A stretch of DNA of 64,000 nt from Methylococcus capsulatus str. Texas = ATCC 19069 (lineage in GTDB: Bacteria; Pseudomonadota; Gammaproteobacteria; Methylococcales; Methylococcaceae): contig NZ_AUKJ01000016.1 of the NCBI RefSeq assembly GCF_000424685.1, positions 124,001 through 188,000 on the forward strand, read 5' to 3'. Made by a program: the position numbers and the translations under genes. Of the stretch, positions 55,101 through 63,083 are shown in pieces. How positions within the stretch are numbered: position 1 is the stretch's first letter; each line of letters starts with the position of its first letter. The notes beneath the pieces were generated by a model. That model did not search any database. It was not told the origin of the DNA and worked only from the letters and a program-made list of their open reading frames with translations.

Positions 55101-56860
55101 TGCGCACCGGAACGGCGGCGATGTCGAACCCGGGCCGATACTTGCTTGTTCTCCTGTCCTTCGCCGGGCTGGGCGGCCCGGCGGTCGTCCCGGCCGATGA
55201 AGCGCAGGAATGGGGGCTCGAGGCGGCGCGCCTCCGCCAGTACGATCAAGCGATCGCTCGCTGGCGGGTGCTGGCCGAACGGGGCGACGCCGAGGCGCAG
55301 TACCGCCTGGGGGCGATGTTCCAGAACGGTCGCGGTGTGCCGCAAGACCATGCGCAGGCCTTGCGATGGTTCCGAGCCGCGGCGGGACAGGGGCAGGTCC
55401 GCGCGCAGTTCGAACTAGGGCTGATGTACGAGAAGGGCCTGGGCGTACGCCCCGATCCGGTTCAAGCCCGGAGCTGGTATGAAAAAGCCGCAGCGCAGCA
55501 TCACGCGATGGCGTACAGGCGGCTGGAGGCCATGCCGACCCCGGCGCCAAGCGTTGATTCCACCGCCGAACGCAGGCATCGAGAGAAGGACACGCCCCTT
55601 CACCGCGCCGCCCGGCGCGGCGATGCCGGTGCCGTACGGGAGTTGCTGGCGCGGGGTGCCGAGATCGATGCCTTGGACGACAAAGGCCGCACGCCCTACC
55701 GGCTGGCGCTGGAAGCCGGACATCCGGAGATCGCCCGTTGGCTGGCGGCTGCCGGTGCCGACCGGCACCGGAGTGCGGCGGGCATCCAGGGGGAGCCCGA
55801 AAAACGGCCCAGGCACCCGCCGTCCCGTTTGAGTTCGAAAGACGGCATCGACGGCTATCCCGGCTGGCCGGCACTCACGGTGGCCGCCTGGCGAGGGCAC
55901 GCTTCGACGGTCGAAACGCTGCTCGCAAGAGGCGCCGATGTCGCCGCCAGGGCTCCGGACGGTCATACCCCGTTGACCCGCGCTGCCTGGAACGGCCATG
56001 CCGGGATCGTGAAAATCCTGCTGGCTCATGGGGCGGAAGCCGATGTTGCGACGCCGGACGGCCGGACGGCCCTGATGTGGGCCGCCCGCGAAGGGCATGG
56101 CGAAGTGGTCGAGGTGCTGGCGGCCGCCGGGGCGAGGCTCGACGCGACCGACGGAGACGGAAACACCGCGCTCTCATGGGCGGCGCAGCGCGGCAAGGCC
56201 ACGACCGTGCGGGTCCTGTGCAGTCTGGGTGCAGCCACCGGCGTGGCGCGGAAGGATGGCAGGACCCCGATCATGCTGGCGGCCCTCGGCGGGCATCCGG
56301 AAAGCGTCGAGGTCCTGCTGGCGGCTTCGGCCGATCCGAATGCAACCGACGCGGACGGCCATACCGCTTTGTGGCATGCCGTCGACGGCGGGCATTCCGG
56401 GATCGTCGAGATATTGCTGGCTCACGGAGCCGCCGTCGATCGCGACCGGGCGCCCGGTCATGACGCCCTGGCTCGCGCTGCCTGGAAGGGCGATGAAAAG
56501 ACCGCCGGGCGACTGCTGGCGTACGGCGCTCGCGTGGACGCGCCGAGCGGGGATGGCAACACTGCCCTGGCCGTGGCCGCAGGCCGCGGACACGCCGGCG
56601 TGGTTCGTCTGCTCCTGAGGAAGGGCGCGAATCCCGACCGCCGGAACAGGCGGAACATGACGGCGCTGATGCTGGCGGCACAAGCCGGTCACAGTGAAAC
56701 CGTCGCGGCACTGCTGGAAGCCGGCGCCGATCCGACCCTCCGCAACGGCCACAGGCACACTGCCGTCTCGCTGGCCCGGGCCGGGGGCCATGAAGACTGC
56801 GTCAAAATTCTCGAAAAACACCGGGTCGGCCGTAGGACGCTGCTCGGTTTTCTGTGGTAG
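55100..56860 (+). CDS. Sel1-repeat plus ankyrin-repeat periplasmic protein
   Basis: This 586-residue protein has a signal peptide ending VVPADE. About three Sel1-like repeats (about residues 35-140: YRLGAMFQNGRGVPQDHAQAL, then FELGLMYEKGLGVRPDPVQA) are followed by roughly ten ankyrin repeats (about 155-575, e.g. TPLHRAARRGDAGAVRELL and TALMWAAREGHGEVVEVL). Both are protein-binding solenoids. It is translationally coupled to the cytochrome b561 gene (TGATG). Another ATG at 55121 would shorten the N-terminus by seven residues. No enzymatic domain is present, so it probably scaffolds or inhibits a periplasmic partner. Confidence 0.9.
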   Translation: MRTGTAAMSNPGRYLLVLLSFAGLGGPAVVPADEAQEWGLEAARLRQYDQAIARWRVLAERGDAEAQYRLGAMFQNGRGVPQDHAQALRWFRAAAGQGQVRAQFELGLMYEKGLGVRPDPVQARSWYEKAAAQHHAMAYRRLEAMPTPAPSVDSTAERRHREKDTPLHRAARRGDAGAVRELLARGAEIDALDDKGRTPYRLALEAGHPEIARWLAAAGADRHRSAAGIQGEPEKRPRHPPSRLSSKDGIDGYPGWPALTVAAWRGHASTVETLLARGADVAARAPDGHTPLTRAAWNGHAGIVKILLAHGAEADVATPDGRTALMWAAREGHGEVVEVLAAAGARLDATDGDGNTALSWAAQRGKATTVRVLCSLGAATGVARKDGRTPIMLAALGGHPESVEVLLAASADPNATDADGHTALWHAVDGGHSGIVEILLAHGAAVDRDRAPGHDALARAAWKGDEKTAGRLLAYGARVDAPSGDGNTALAVAAGRGHAGVVRLLLRKGANPDRRNRRNMTALMLAAQAGHSETVAALLEAGADPTLRNGHRHTAVSLARAGGHEDCVKILEKHRVGRRTLLGFLW

Positions 56861-57397
56861 CGTCCGCCGCAGGGCCGCCCCGCTCGCATCTGCCCGATCG
56901 GTTCGCTTGGCCCGTGGGGCCGCATTTCGCCGTACGGTTTCGTACCAGGCCTGGGCGCGTCGGATGTTCGACCGGATTCCGGACCGTTCGCACAGAAGCA
57001 GCCGGACCTGCATCGCAAGGACGACGATGACGCTTTCCGGAGACAGCGCCCGGCCAGTCCCGCGTTGGCGGCCGGACGCCGTGTGCCAACGGCTCCGAGG
57101 GTTCCCGTTCGCAACCATCCCGCAGATTTGATCCATATCAAGAATCCGGCGCCAGGGGGTGTTTCCTACCGGCGACGAGAGTCCCCGACAAAAGCCTTCG
57201 GTCGATCGTAACCGTATGTGTCACATGAGAAATATTTTATGGCACAAATATTGTTTGGCTCTAATGAGCGAGGAAACGGAGAGGCCCGACGGACCCTTTG
57301 TTTTCAGCGTTTCGGTACGGAAGGGGTGCCGGGACGGTGGGAGTACCGGACGGCTTCTTCCCTCGTAGTATCGACCAACAAGCAAGAGGTTCGGGTC
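56861..57397. other. 537-bp gap upstream of the cytochrome triplet
   Basis: No supported gene is present. The right half is AT-richer than its surroundings and likely carries the promoter for the first cytochrome. It contains AATATTT/AAATATT (57231-57237 and 57246-57252) and the palindrome ATGTGTCACAT just before it. Frames crossing the left half are Arg/Ser/Pro-rich and not convincing. Confidence 0.45.
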
Positions 57398-58615
57398 ATG
57401 ACGAAAAAACTTGGGATTTTCCGATCTGCGAATACTACGGCCGAGGGGCCTTGGTCCAGGCACGCCCTGTCCCTGGCGGTGGTCATGGTTGCGACCGGGA
57501 GCGTCCCGGGCGAGTCTTTTGCGGCGCTGACTTATGCCGGCAACTGCCAGATGTGTCACGGCGCCTACGACAGTGGGTCGGGGGCCACGGCCGGCGGGAT
57601 GGCGCCCGCGTTGAAGGGAGCGAAGAAGAACGCCTCGGCCACCCGGGCGGCGATCGCCGCTGGTGGCACCATGGGGACGATGGGCGCCTCCTGGTCCGAC
57701 GCCGATCTGAACGCGGTGGCACTGGAGATAGGAGGGGCGGCGGATCTCGGTGCCCCCACCCCCGCTCCGACGGCCACGCCAACACCTGCGCCGACGGCCA
57801 CGCCAACACCCGCGCCGAGTGCGACGCCTGCTCCCACCACGACGCCGGCTCCCACCGCCACGCCGGCGCCGACCGGCACACCGGTTCCCACGCCCAAGCC
57901 ATCGCCGACGCCAGCGCCCACGGCAACTCCCCGTCCTTCCCCGACGCCCGCGCCCTGTGCGGATGAGGCGAGGCCGGAGATCGACACCATCCCGTCGCCG
58001 TGGGATGCCAACGCAGGCAAGGAACTCCGGTTCACGGTCAGCGCCCTGGACTGCGACGACGACTCCCTGACCATCAAAGCCAAAGGACTGCCTTCGGGAG
58101 CCACCCTGACCCAGGAGTTCGAACCGGACGTCCGCAAACAGATCGCCACGGTTAGCTGGACGCCCGGGCCGGAGGCCGTGGGCACGGTTCACACGGTGGT
58201 GTTCGTGGCTGTCGACAAAGACGGCAACGGCCACAAGAAGTCGGTGTCGATACCGCGCTGGACCGCCATCCGGGTATGGCCGGCCAACACGACGCCGGAA
58301 GCGGGGGCCGTCGAGGTCGTGGCGATTCAGCGTGCTCAGTGGTCAGCCGGTCAGAGCCAGCTCCTTCTGACGGGACGCATCAAATTCAGCCGGATTCTGA
58401 CCAAGTCCGAGCGCCAGTCGCTGGTTGCCGACCCTGTCGTCATCACCGACGCCACCACGCATGAAGTCATCGGCCAGGCCAACGCCAGCGTATCCGGCAA
58501 GTGGTCGGCACGAATCCCCCTGGATGGCGGGAAAGTGCCATGCTCCGTAGCGGTCGATTTCCATGGCGAGATGGGATCGCGCCCCGTCAAGCGCGCTCCG
58601 TCGCAGTGCAATTGA
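57398..58615 (+). CDS. Secreted monohaem cytochrome with Pro/Thr linker, paralogue 1
   Basis: This is the first of three tandem paralogues, 405 residues. ATG 57398 has AGAGG upstream and gives a signal peptide ending GESFA. The haem site is C50-Q-M-C53-H54. A class I cytochrome domain extends to about 115, ending [19 protein letters not shown] Pro/Thr/Ala repeat linker follows (about 118-188). Next comes an Ig-like (He_PIG/cadherin-like) domain starting RPEIDTIPSPWDANAGKEL with paired cysteines. The conserved C-terminal domain starts near AIQRAQWSAG and ends KRAPSQCN. It is probably exported and surface or periplasm associated, moving electrons or binding metal; the exact partner is unknown. 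Confidence 0.88.
   Translation: MTKKLGIFRSANTTAEGPWSRHALSLAVVMVATGSVPGESFAALTYAGNCQMCHGAYDSGSGATAGGMAPALKGAKKNASATRAAIAAGGTMGTMGASWSDADLNAVALEIGGAADLGAPTPAPTATPTPAPTATPTPAPSATPAPTTTPAPTATPAPTGTPVPTPKPSPTPAPTATPRPSPTPAPCADEARPEIDTIPSPWDANAGKELRFTVSALDCDDDSLTIKAKGLPSGATLTQEFEPDVRKQIATVSWTPGPEAVGTVHTVVFVAVDKDGNGHKKSVSIPRWTAIRVWPANTTPEAGAVEVVAIQRAQWSAGQSQLLLTGRIKFSRILTKSERQSLVADPVVITDATTHEVIGQANASVSGKWSARIPLDGGKVPCSVAVDFHGEMGSRPVKRAPSQCN
57752..57957 (+). repeat. Pro/Thr linker repeats in cytochrome paralogue 1
   Basis: Imperfect short tandem repeats encode TPAPTATP-type units. The unit resembles ACGCCGGCTCCGACGGCC and varies more than in paralogue 2. Confidence 0.7.
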
Positions 58616-58721
58616 TCGAAAAAAGTGAAGGAACCTACTTTCGCTGCTTCATTTGTTGACTACATTTGTTTCTAGCGTTGCAGGCTCTTGGTCAGCCTGG
58701 AATGTTAGAGTTTTCTGATTT

Positions 58722-58777
58722 GTTGCTCAAGAAGGGTCACCGCTCCGAAAAGATCGTTTCGAAGCGTGATGAGCAAC
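58722..58777 (+). other. Long hairpin upstream of cytochrome paralogue 2
   Basis: GTTGCTCA (58722-58729) pairs with TGAGCAAC (58770-58777). Inside it lie further matched arms, TCA-CGCT-CGAAA against TTTCG-AGCG-TGA, with single-base bulges and an AGATCG loop. It could be a terminator for paralogue 1 or a leader structure 62 bp before the start of paralogue 2. Confidence 0.5.
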
Positions 58778-58839
58778 TTGACAGGGGGGCCGGCCTCGAG
58801 CCGGGCGACTTTTCATGACATGTAACTTGGGGTTTATTT

Positions 58840-60009
58840 ATGAATGAGACATTGGCTCGTTCCGGCGGGAAACCGGTCGGAATTCGCAACAAGGCGTTAT
58901 GGTTGGCCGTGGTGGTGGCCGGGGCGGGGAGCGTTTCCACCGACGCATCGGCCGCAGCGACTTACGGCGGCAGTTGTCAGGGATGCCACGGCGCCATCAC
59001 CGCCAGCGGAACGGCGGGAGGCTATGGACCCGCGCTGACGGGCTCCAAGCGTAATGCTTCCGCCACCAAGGCGGCCATTGCCAAGGTCGGCGCGATGAAC
59101 AGCCTGAGCAACCTGACCAACGCCGACTTGAATTCCATCGCCCTGGAAATAGGCGGTGCGGCGGATCTGCCGGTGGCGACACCCACGCCGACGCCCACTC
59201 CGGCCCCGACGCCCACTCCGGCTCCGACGGCCACTCCGGCTCCGACGGCCACTCCGGCTCCGACGGCCACCCCGGCCCCGACGGCCACCCCGGCTCCGAC
59301 GCCCACGCCCTGTGGGGATGAGTCGGAGCCTGAACTCGATACCATTCCGTCACCGTGGGACGCCAATGTCGGCAAGGAACTCAGGTTCACCGTGAGCGCC
59401 CTCGATTGCGACGATGATTCGCTGGTGATCAAGGCCAAGGGGCTGCCGACGGGGGCAAAGATGACCCAAGGGTTCGATGTGAACACCCGGAAGCAGGTGG
59501 CCACCATCACCTGGACGCCGGGTCCGGAAGCCGCCGGCAGGATCTACCATGTGACATTCACGGCGGTGGAGTCGGAAGTCAGTGCAAAGCGTTCGTGGAA
59601 AGGGGAGAAAGAGCACGAGGACGAGAACCATTCGTCACAGTCCCGTTCCACCGACATCCGCGTCTGGCCGGCGAACACCACGCCGGAAGCCGGAGCCGTG
59701 GAGGCCGTCGTCATCCAACAGGCGCAATGGCAGCCTTACAGGGAGGCAGGCAAGCTCGCGGTAAACGGCTCCATCAAGTTCAGCAAGCTGCTGAGCACCG
59801 CCGAACGCGCCGCCTTGCTGGCCCATCCCGTCATCATCCGGGCCGACAGTACTCAGGAGATCATCGGACAGGTGACCGCAAGCTCCTCCGGCAAGTGGTC
59901 GGCCAATCTTCCGTTGGCCAACACCGCCGTCCCCTGTGCGGTGGATGTCGAGTTCCTGAGCGACACCGCTTCCCGGCCGGTGAAGCGCGCGCCATCGCAA
60001 TGCAAATAA
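58840..60009 (+). CDS. Secreted monohaem cytochrome with Pro/Thr linker, paralogue 2
   Basis: This is the second tandem paralogue, 389 residues. The signal peptide ends TDASA, and the haem site is C46-Q-G-C49-H50. The cytochrome domain has a likely Met ligand in [19 protein letters not shown]. The linker is a near-perfect repeat of six-residue units (APTATP). An Ig-like domain (ELDTIPSPWDANVGKELRF, cysteine in LDCDDD) follows. It carries a charged Lys/Glu/His/Ser-rich insertion (KGEKEHEDENHSSQ) not seen in the others. The C-terminal domain ends KRAPSQCK. It shares a leader of the form ACTTGGG-GTTT before ATG with paralogue 3. Same proposed role as its neighbours. Confidence 0.88.
   Translation: MNETLARSGGKPVGIRNKALWLAVVVAGAGSVSTDASAAATYGGSCQGCHGAITASGTAGGYGPALTGSKRNASATKAAIAKVGAMNSLSNLTNADLNSIALEIGGAADLPVATPTPTPTPAPTPTPAPTATPAPTATPAPTATPAPTATPAPTPTPCGDESEPELDTIPSPWDANVGKELRFTVSALDCDDDSLVIKAKGLPTGAKMTQGFDVNTRKQVATITWTPGPEAAGRIYHVTFTAVESEVSAKRSWKGEKEHEDENHSSQSRSTDIRVWPANTTPEAGAVEAVVIQQAQWQPYREAGKLAVNGSIKFSKLLSTAERAALLAHPVIIRADSTQEIIGQVTASSSGKWSANLPLANTAVPCAVDVEFLSDTASRPVKRAPSQCK
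59172..59310 (+). repeat. 18-bp tandem repeats encoding the APTATP linker
   Basis: Units of the form CGACGGCCACTCCGGCTC repeat head to tail several times with one or two changes. They encode a Pro/Thr/Ala spacer and could expand or contract by slippage. Confidence 0.8.
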
Positions 60010-60314
60010 GGAGCGACATCGGATGAACGGGTTCGAATGGACTTGAAGGGGAGAACCCGTTCAGGCTCCTCCCCGCGAGGGGAGGGGCGTTTTCGACAAC
60101 CTCTCGTTGAACTTCTTTTATTGGCAGCGTCCATTCGATATCGGCCCACTCATCAGGTGGGAAATTTGAATCGGCGGACGTTGGATACGTTATCGCTCTG
60201 GAGATACTGCAGGGAACGGTGGTATCCAAGGATTTCCGAGGACGGGATGGCGTAGAAGGGCGCCATCGGGAAAGGAGCGGTATTTTCTGTGGCATGAAAC
60301 TTGGGAGTTTTGCT
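60010..60314. other. 305-bp gap between cytochrome paralogues 2 and 3
   Basis: This gap holds the terminator at 60066, an inverted repeat TTGGATAC/GTATCCAA (60181-60188 and 60222-60229), a small CCCAC/GGTGGG hairpin (60145-60162), and a leader similar to the one before paralogue 2. No further gene is seen. Confidence 0.5.
60066..60094 (+). terminator. Intrinsic terminator after cytochrome paralogue 2
   Basis: CTCCTCCCC and GGGGAGGGG form a 9-bp stem (60066-60087, with one wobble) around loop GCGA, followed by CGTTTT. This is a standard rho-independent terminator. Confidence 0.7.
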
Positions 60315-61511
60315 ATGAACGTAAAATTGAACAAAGCCGTAACCAAGCCAGCGGGGTATCGATTCAGGACCCTGTCCCTGGCAGTGGTCATTGCCGCGAG
60401 TGGCGGTTTTTCCTCCGAAACCTTTGCCGCGGCGACTTATGCCGGAAGCTGCCAGGGGTGTCATGGCGCTTACGACAGTGCCAAGGGCGCGACGGCCGGC
60501 GGCTATGGTCCGGCTCTGTCCGGCTCCAAGAAGAACGCATCAGCCACCAAGGCGGCCATTGCCAGCGTCAGCGCGATGAACAGCTTGAGCAATCTCAGCG
60601 ATGCTGACCTGAATGCCATCGCGACGGAAATCGGTGGGGCTGCCGACCTGCCGGTCGCGACTCCCACTCCTACACCTACGCCGACTCCGGCGCCGACCGT
60701 GACTCCGGCTCCGACCGTGACTCCGGCTCCGACGTCCAGCCCCGCTCCTACCCCCAGCCCGGCTCCGACGGCCTCCCCGGCCCCCACCTCGACGCCGGCG
60801 CCGACGTCCACGCCTGCTCCGACGACCCGCCCAGCGCCGTTCCCCATCGGCTGTCTGCTGCAGTCCAGGCCGGAACTCGATACCATCCCGACCGGCTGGA
60901 ACGTTCAGGTCGGAAAAATCCTGAAGATCATCTTGAGCGCTCTCGACTGCGATGACGACACAGCCACCATCAAAGGGGTGAAACTGCCGAAAGGGGCGAA
61001 ACTGACCCAGGCATTCGACGCGGAGAGCCGCAAGCAGGTCGCCACACTCACCTGGGTGCCCAAGGCCGAGGATGCGGGTAAGACCTTCGACCTGGGCTTC
61101 CAGGCGGTCACCCTGGACCATGCGGGGCACGAGAGCGATGCTTCCGATCCGCGTTGGACCAACGTGACTGTTCAGCCCGCGCCCAGCGACGTGCCCGATG
61201 TCGAATCGATCCGGGCGCTGATCATCCAAAAGGCGCAATGGTTGGCCGATCAGAGCGAACTCATCCTGTCGGGGCGCATCAAGTTCGACAGGCAGCTGAG
61301 CAAATCCGAGCGCGAAGCGCTGGTGGCCGATCCTGTCACACTGGTGGACGGTGCGACGGACGCCGTGATCGGAGAAGTGCTGGCCGACGTGCACGGCAAA
61401 TGGCTGGCGAAGATTCCCCTGGCCGAGGGAGCCGTCCCCTGCACGGTGAAAGTCCAGTTCCAGGATCAGACGGCGGTTCGTTCGGTGAAGCGCGTACCGC
61501 AGTGCAAGTAG
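60315..61511 (+). CDS. Secreted monohaem cytochrome with Pro/Thr linker, paralogue 3
   Basis: This is the third tandem paralogue, 398 residues. ATG 60315 was chosen by comparison with paralogue 2: both have ACTTGGG-GTTT-ATGAA leaders. The signal peptide ends SETFA, and the haem site is C46-Q-G-C49-H50. The cytochrome domain is closest to paralogue 2 ([22 protein letters not shown]). The Pro/Thr linker is longer and more diverse, including Ser-Pro units. The Ig-like domain has drifted ([18 protein letters not shown]). The C-terminal domain contains [22 protein letters not shown] and ends KRVPQCK. It ends before a strong hairpin. Proposed role as for paralogue 1. Confidence 0.88.
   Translation: MNVKLNKAVTKPAGYRFRTLSLAVVIAASGGFSSETFAAATYAGSCQGCHGAYDSAKGATAGGYGPALSGSKKNASATKAAIASVSAMNSLSNLSDADLNAIATEIGGAADLPVATPTPTPTPTPAPTVTPAPTVTPAPTSSPAPTPSPAPTASPAPTSTPAPTSTPAPTTRPAPFPIGCLLQSRPELDTIPTGWNVQVGKILKIILSALDCDDDTATIKGVKLPKGAKLTQAFDAESRKQVATLTWVPKAEDAGKTFDLGFQAVTLDHAGHESDASDPRWTNVTVQPAPSDVPDVESIRALIIQKAQWLADQSELILSGRIKFDRQLSKSEREALVADPVTLVDGATDAVIGEVLADVHGKWLAKIPLAEGAVPCTVKVQFQDQTAVRSVKRVPQCK
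60660..60840 (+). repeat. Pro/Thr linker repeats in cytochrome paralogue 3
   Basis: Degenerate 6- to 18-bp repeats encode [13 protein letters not shown] and similar units. They are less regular than in paralogue 2, suggesting older divergence. Confidence 0.65.
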
Positions 61512-61552
61512 CGATCGCGGGCGACGATAAGGGTTGATCAGCCCTGTCAGGT

Positions 61553-61578
61553 CCCCCGGTGCCGGTCGGCGCCGGGGG
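61553..61578 (+). terminator. GC hairpin after cytochrome paralogue 3
   Basis: CCCCCGGTGCC (61553-61563) pairs with GGCGCCGGGGG (61568-61578), with one G-T wobble and loop GGTC, 42 bp past the stop. No T-run follows. Confidence 0.6.
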
Positions 61579-61684
61579 CCGTTCCGACTTTTCGCAGGTC
61601 GGTGCACCCCGGCATCGAGGGGGGTCTCGTGAGATTTCTCGGGAAACTTCCCGAACTGGTATATCTGTGCGACCTTAAGCCGGT

Positions 61685-62089
61685 ATGCCCAAAGTAAGCC
61701 TGCTGAAAAAATTCTTCCGTTTCGTCTTCGTAGGCGGACTGGCCACGGCCTTGCAGTATGTGATGCTCGTCGCACTGGTCAGTCTCTGGCAGTGGCAGGT
61801 GACCCTTGCCTCTTCGTTGGGTTTCACGGCCAGTGCCGTTGTAAACTACTGGCTGAATTACAAATTGACGTTCAAGGCCAAGAACGGCCATCGCGTCGCT
61901 GTATTCCGGTTTGCCGTCACGGCCGGGATGGGACTGTTGCTAAACGGCGCCATCGTTCAGCTCGGAATCACTTACACGCATCTTCCTTACCTCTGGTCAC
62001 AGATTGCGGCGACCGTCGCCGTGCTGTTCTGGAATTTCGTTGGCAGCCTCAAATGGACGTATGCGCCGCCGGTTCGAAAATCCGCCTGA
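61685..62089 (+). CDS. GtrA-like membrane protein
   Basis: This 134-residue protein has four membrane helices. It starts KKFFRFVFVGGLATALQYVM and includes the family-typical NYWLNYKLTFKAKNGHR, with WTYA at the end. GtrA-family proteins are thought to flip or present polyprenyl-phosphate-linked sugars. It lies 22 bp before a GtrB/DPM-type glycosyltransferase, the usual partner, which supports the call. It starts at ATG 61685 after a terminator, so it probably has its own promoter. Confidence 0.9.
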   Translation: MPKVSLLKKFFRFVFVGGLATALQYVMLVALVSLWQWQVTLASSLGFTASAVVNYWLNYKLTFKAKNGHRVAVFRFAVTAGMGLLLNGAIVQLGITYTHLPYLWSQIAATVAVLFWNFVGSLKWTYAPPVRKSA

Positions 62090-62111
62090 CTTGAAAATCC
62101 AAGGATCTGCC

Positions 62112-63074
62112 ATGCGCACACTCGGTATCGTCGTACCCTGTTTCAATGAAGAAGAAGCATTGCCGGAAACCACCAGACGGCTCGCCGCAGTGCTGCATGA
62201 CCTCCAAGAGAAAGGCAAAATCGGGCCGGATTCGCGGGTGTATTTCGTCGATGACGGCAGCAGGGATGGCACCTGGCAGAGCATTCGCGGTCTGGCGGAG
62301 ACTTATGGTTTCGTCCGCGGGATGAAGCTGTCCAGAAACCAGGGGCATCAGAGTGCCCTGCTGGCAGGATTGATGCATGCAAGAGGGGATTGTCTCGTCA
62401 GCATAGACGCCGATCTTCAGGACGACCTGACCGCCATCGAGTCCATGCTCGATGCCCACGCCGCCGGCGCCGACATCGTCTACGGGGTCCGCAAGAACCG
62501 GAAAACGGATTCGTTGTTCAAGCGCTGGAGTGCCGAATGGTATTACCGTGCGCTGGCGCTGATGGGCGTGGAAGTGGTGTTCAACCACGCCGACTATCGC
62601 TTGATGAGCAGGCGCGCCATCGATGCGCTGAGGGAGTTCGGCGAGGTCAACCTGTTCCTGCGCGGGATCATCCCGAAGCTCGGCTTCAACACCGCGACCG
62701 TGTATTACGACCGGGCGGAGCGCGTCGCCGGGGAGTCCAAATATCCTTTGCGGAAAATGCTGGGTCTCGCCCTTCAGGGCGTCACCTCGTTTTCGGTGTT
62801 TCCGCTGCGCGTGATCACCTTCCTCGGTTTTCTCATTTCCGCCGTCAGTTTCCTGGTGGTCTGCTGGGTGCTGTGGGTGCGTTTCGTGGCGGGCGAGGCC
62901 GTGCCAGGCTGGTCGTCGATCCTGCTGCCAATGAGCCTGCTCGGCGGCATTCAACTGCTGAGCCTCGGTGTCATCGGCGAGTACCTCGGCAAGATTTACC
63001 TGGAGACCAAGCGCAGGCCTCGCTATTTCATCCAGGAGGTCGTGGCGCGCGACAGCCAGGAGCCGGGGGGCTGA
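62112..63074 (+). CDS. GtrB/DPM1-like polyprenyl-phosphate glycosyltransferase (GT2)
   Basis: This 320-residue protein has a cytoplasmic GT2 domain and two C-terminal helices (about 230-255 and 265-295). Motifs: IVVPCFNEEEALPET, FVDDGSRDGTW, SIDADLQDD (metal-binding DXD-like) and GESKYPLRKM. It should transfer a sugar from a nucleotide donor to a lipid phosphate at the inner membrane. ATG 62112 has AAGGA upstream; the longer in-frame start at 62004 lies inside gtrA. It is convergent with the PMT gene, with only 9 bp between stops. Confidence 0.93.
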   Translation: MRTLGIVVPCFNEEEALPETTRRLAAVLHDLQEKGKIGPDSRVYFVDDGSRDGTWQSIRGLAETYGFVRGMKLSRNQGHQSALLAGLMHARGDCLVSIDADLQDDLTAIESMLDAHAAGADIVYGVRKNRKTDSLFKRWSAEWYYRALALMGVEVVFNHADYRLMSRRAIDALREFGEVNLFLRGIIPKLGFNTATVYYDRAERVAGESKYPLRKMLGLALQGVTSFSVFPLRVITFLGFLISAVSFLVVCWVLWVRFVAGEAVPGWSSILLPMSLLGGIQLLSLGVIGEYLGKIYLETKRRPRYFIQEVVARDSQEPGG

Positions 63075-63083
63075 CCCGACTCT

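Noticed and set aside
56174-57136. 320-codon frame on the - strand spanning the ankyrin gene end and the gap
   Set aside because: Two thirds of it is antisense to ankyrin repeats, and the rest has no motif. A transposase remnant was considered but no catalytic motif was found.
57218-57397. N-terminal extension of cytochrome paralogue 1 from 57218
   Set aside because: It would bury the signal peptide behind 60 residues. ATG 57398 has a ribosome site and matches the paralogues.
58778-58783. TTGACA as a -35 box before cytochrome paralogue 2
   Set aside because: The expected -10 position is GC-rich (CCGGGC), so no promoter can be supported there.
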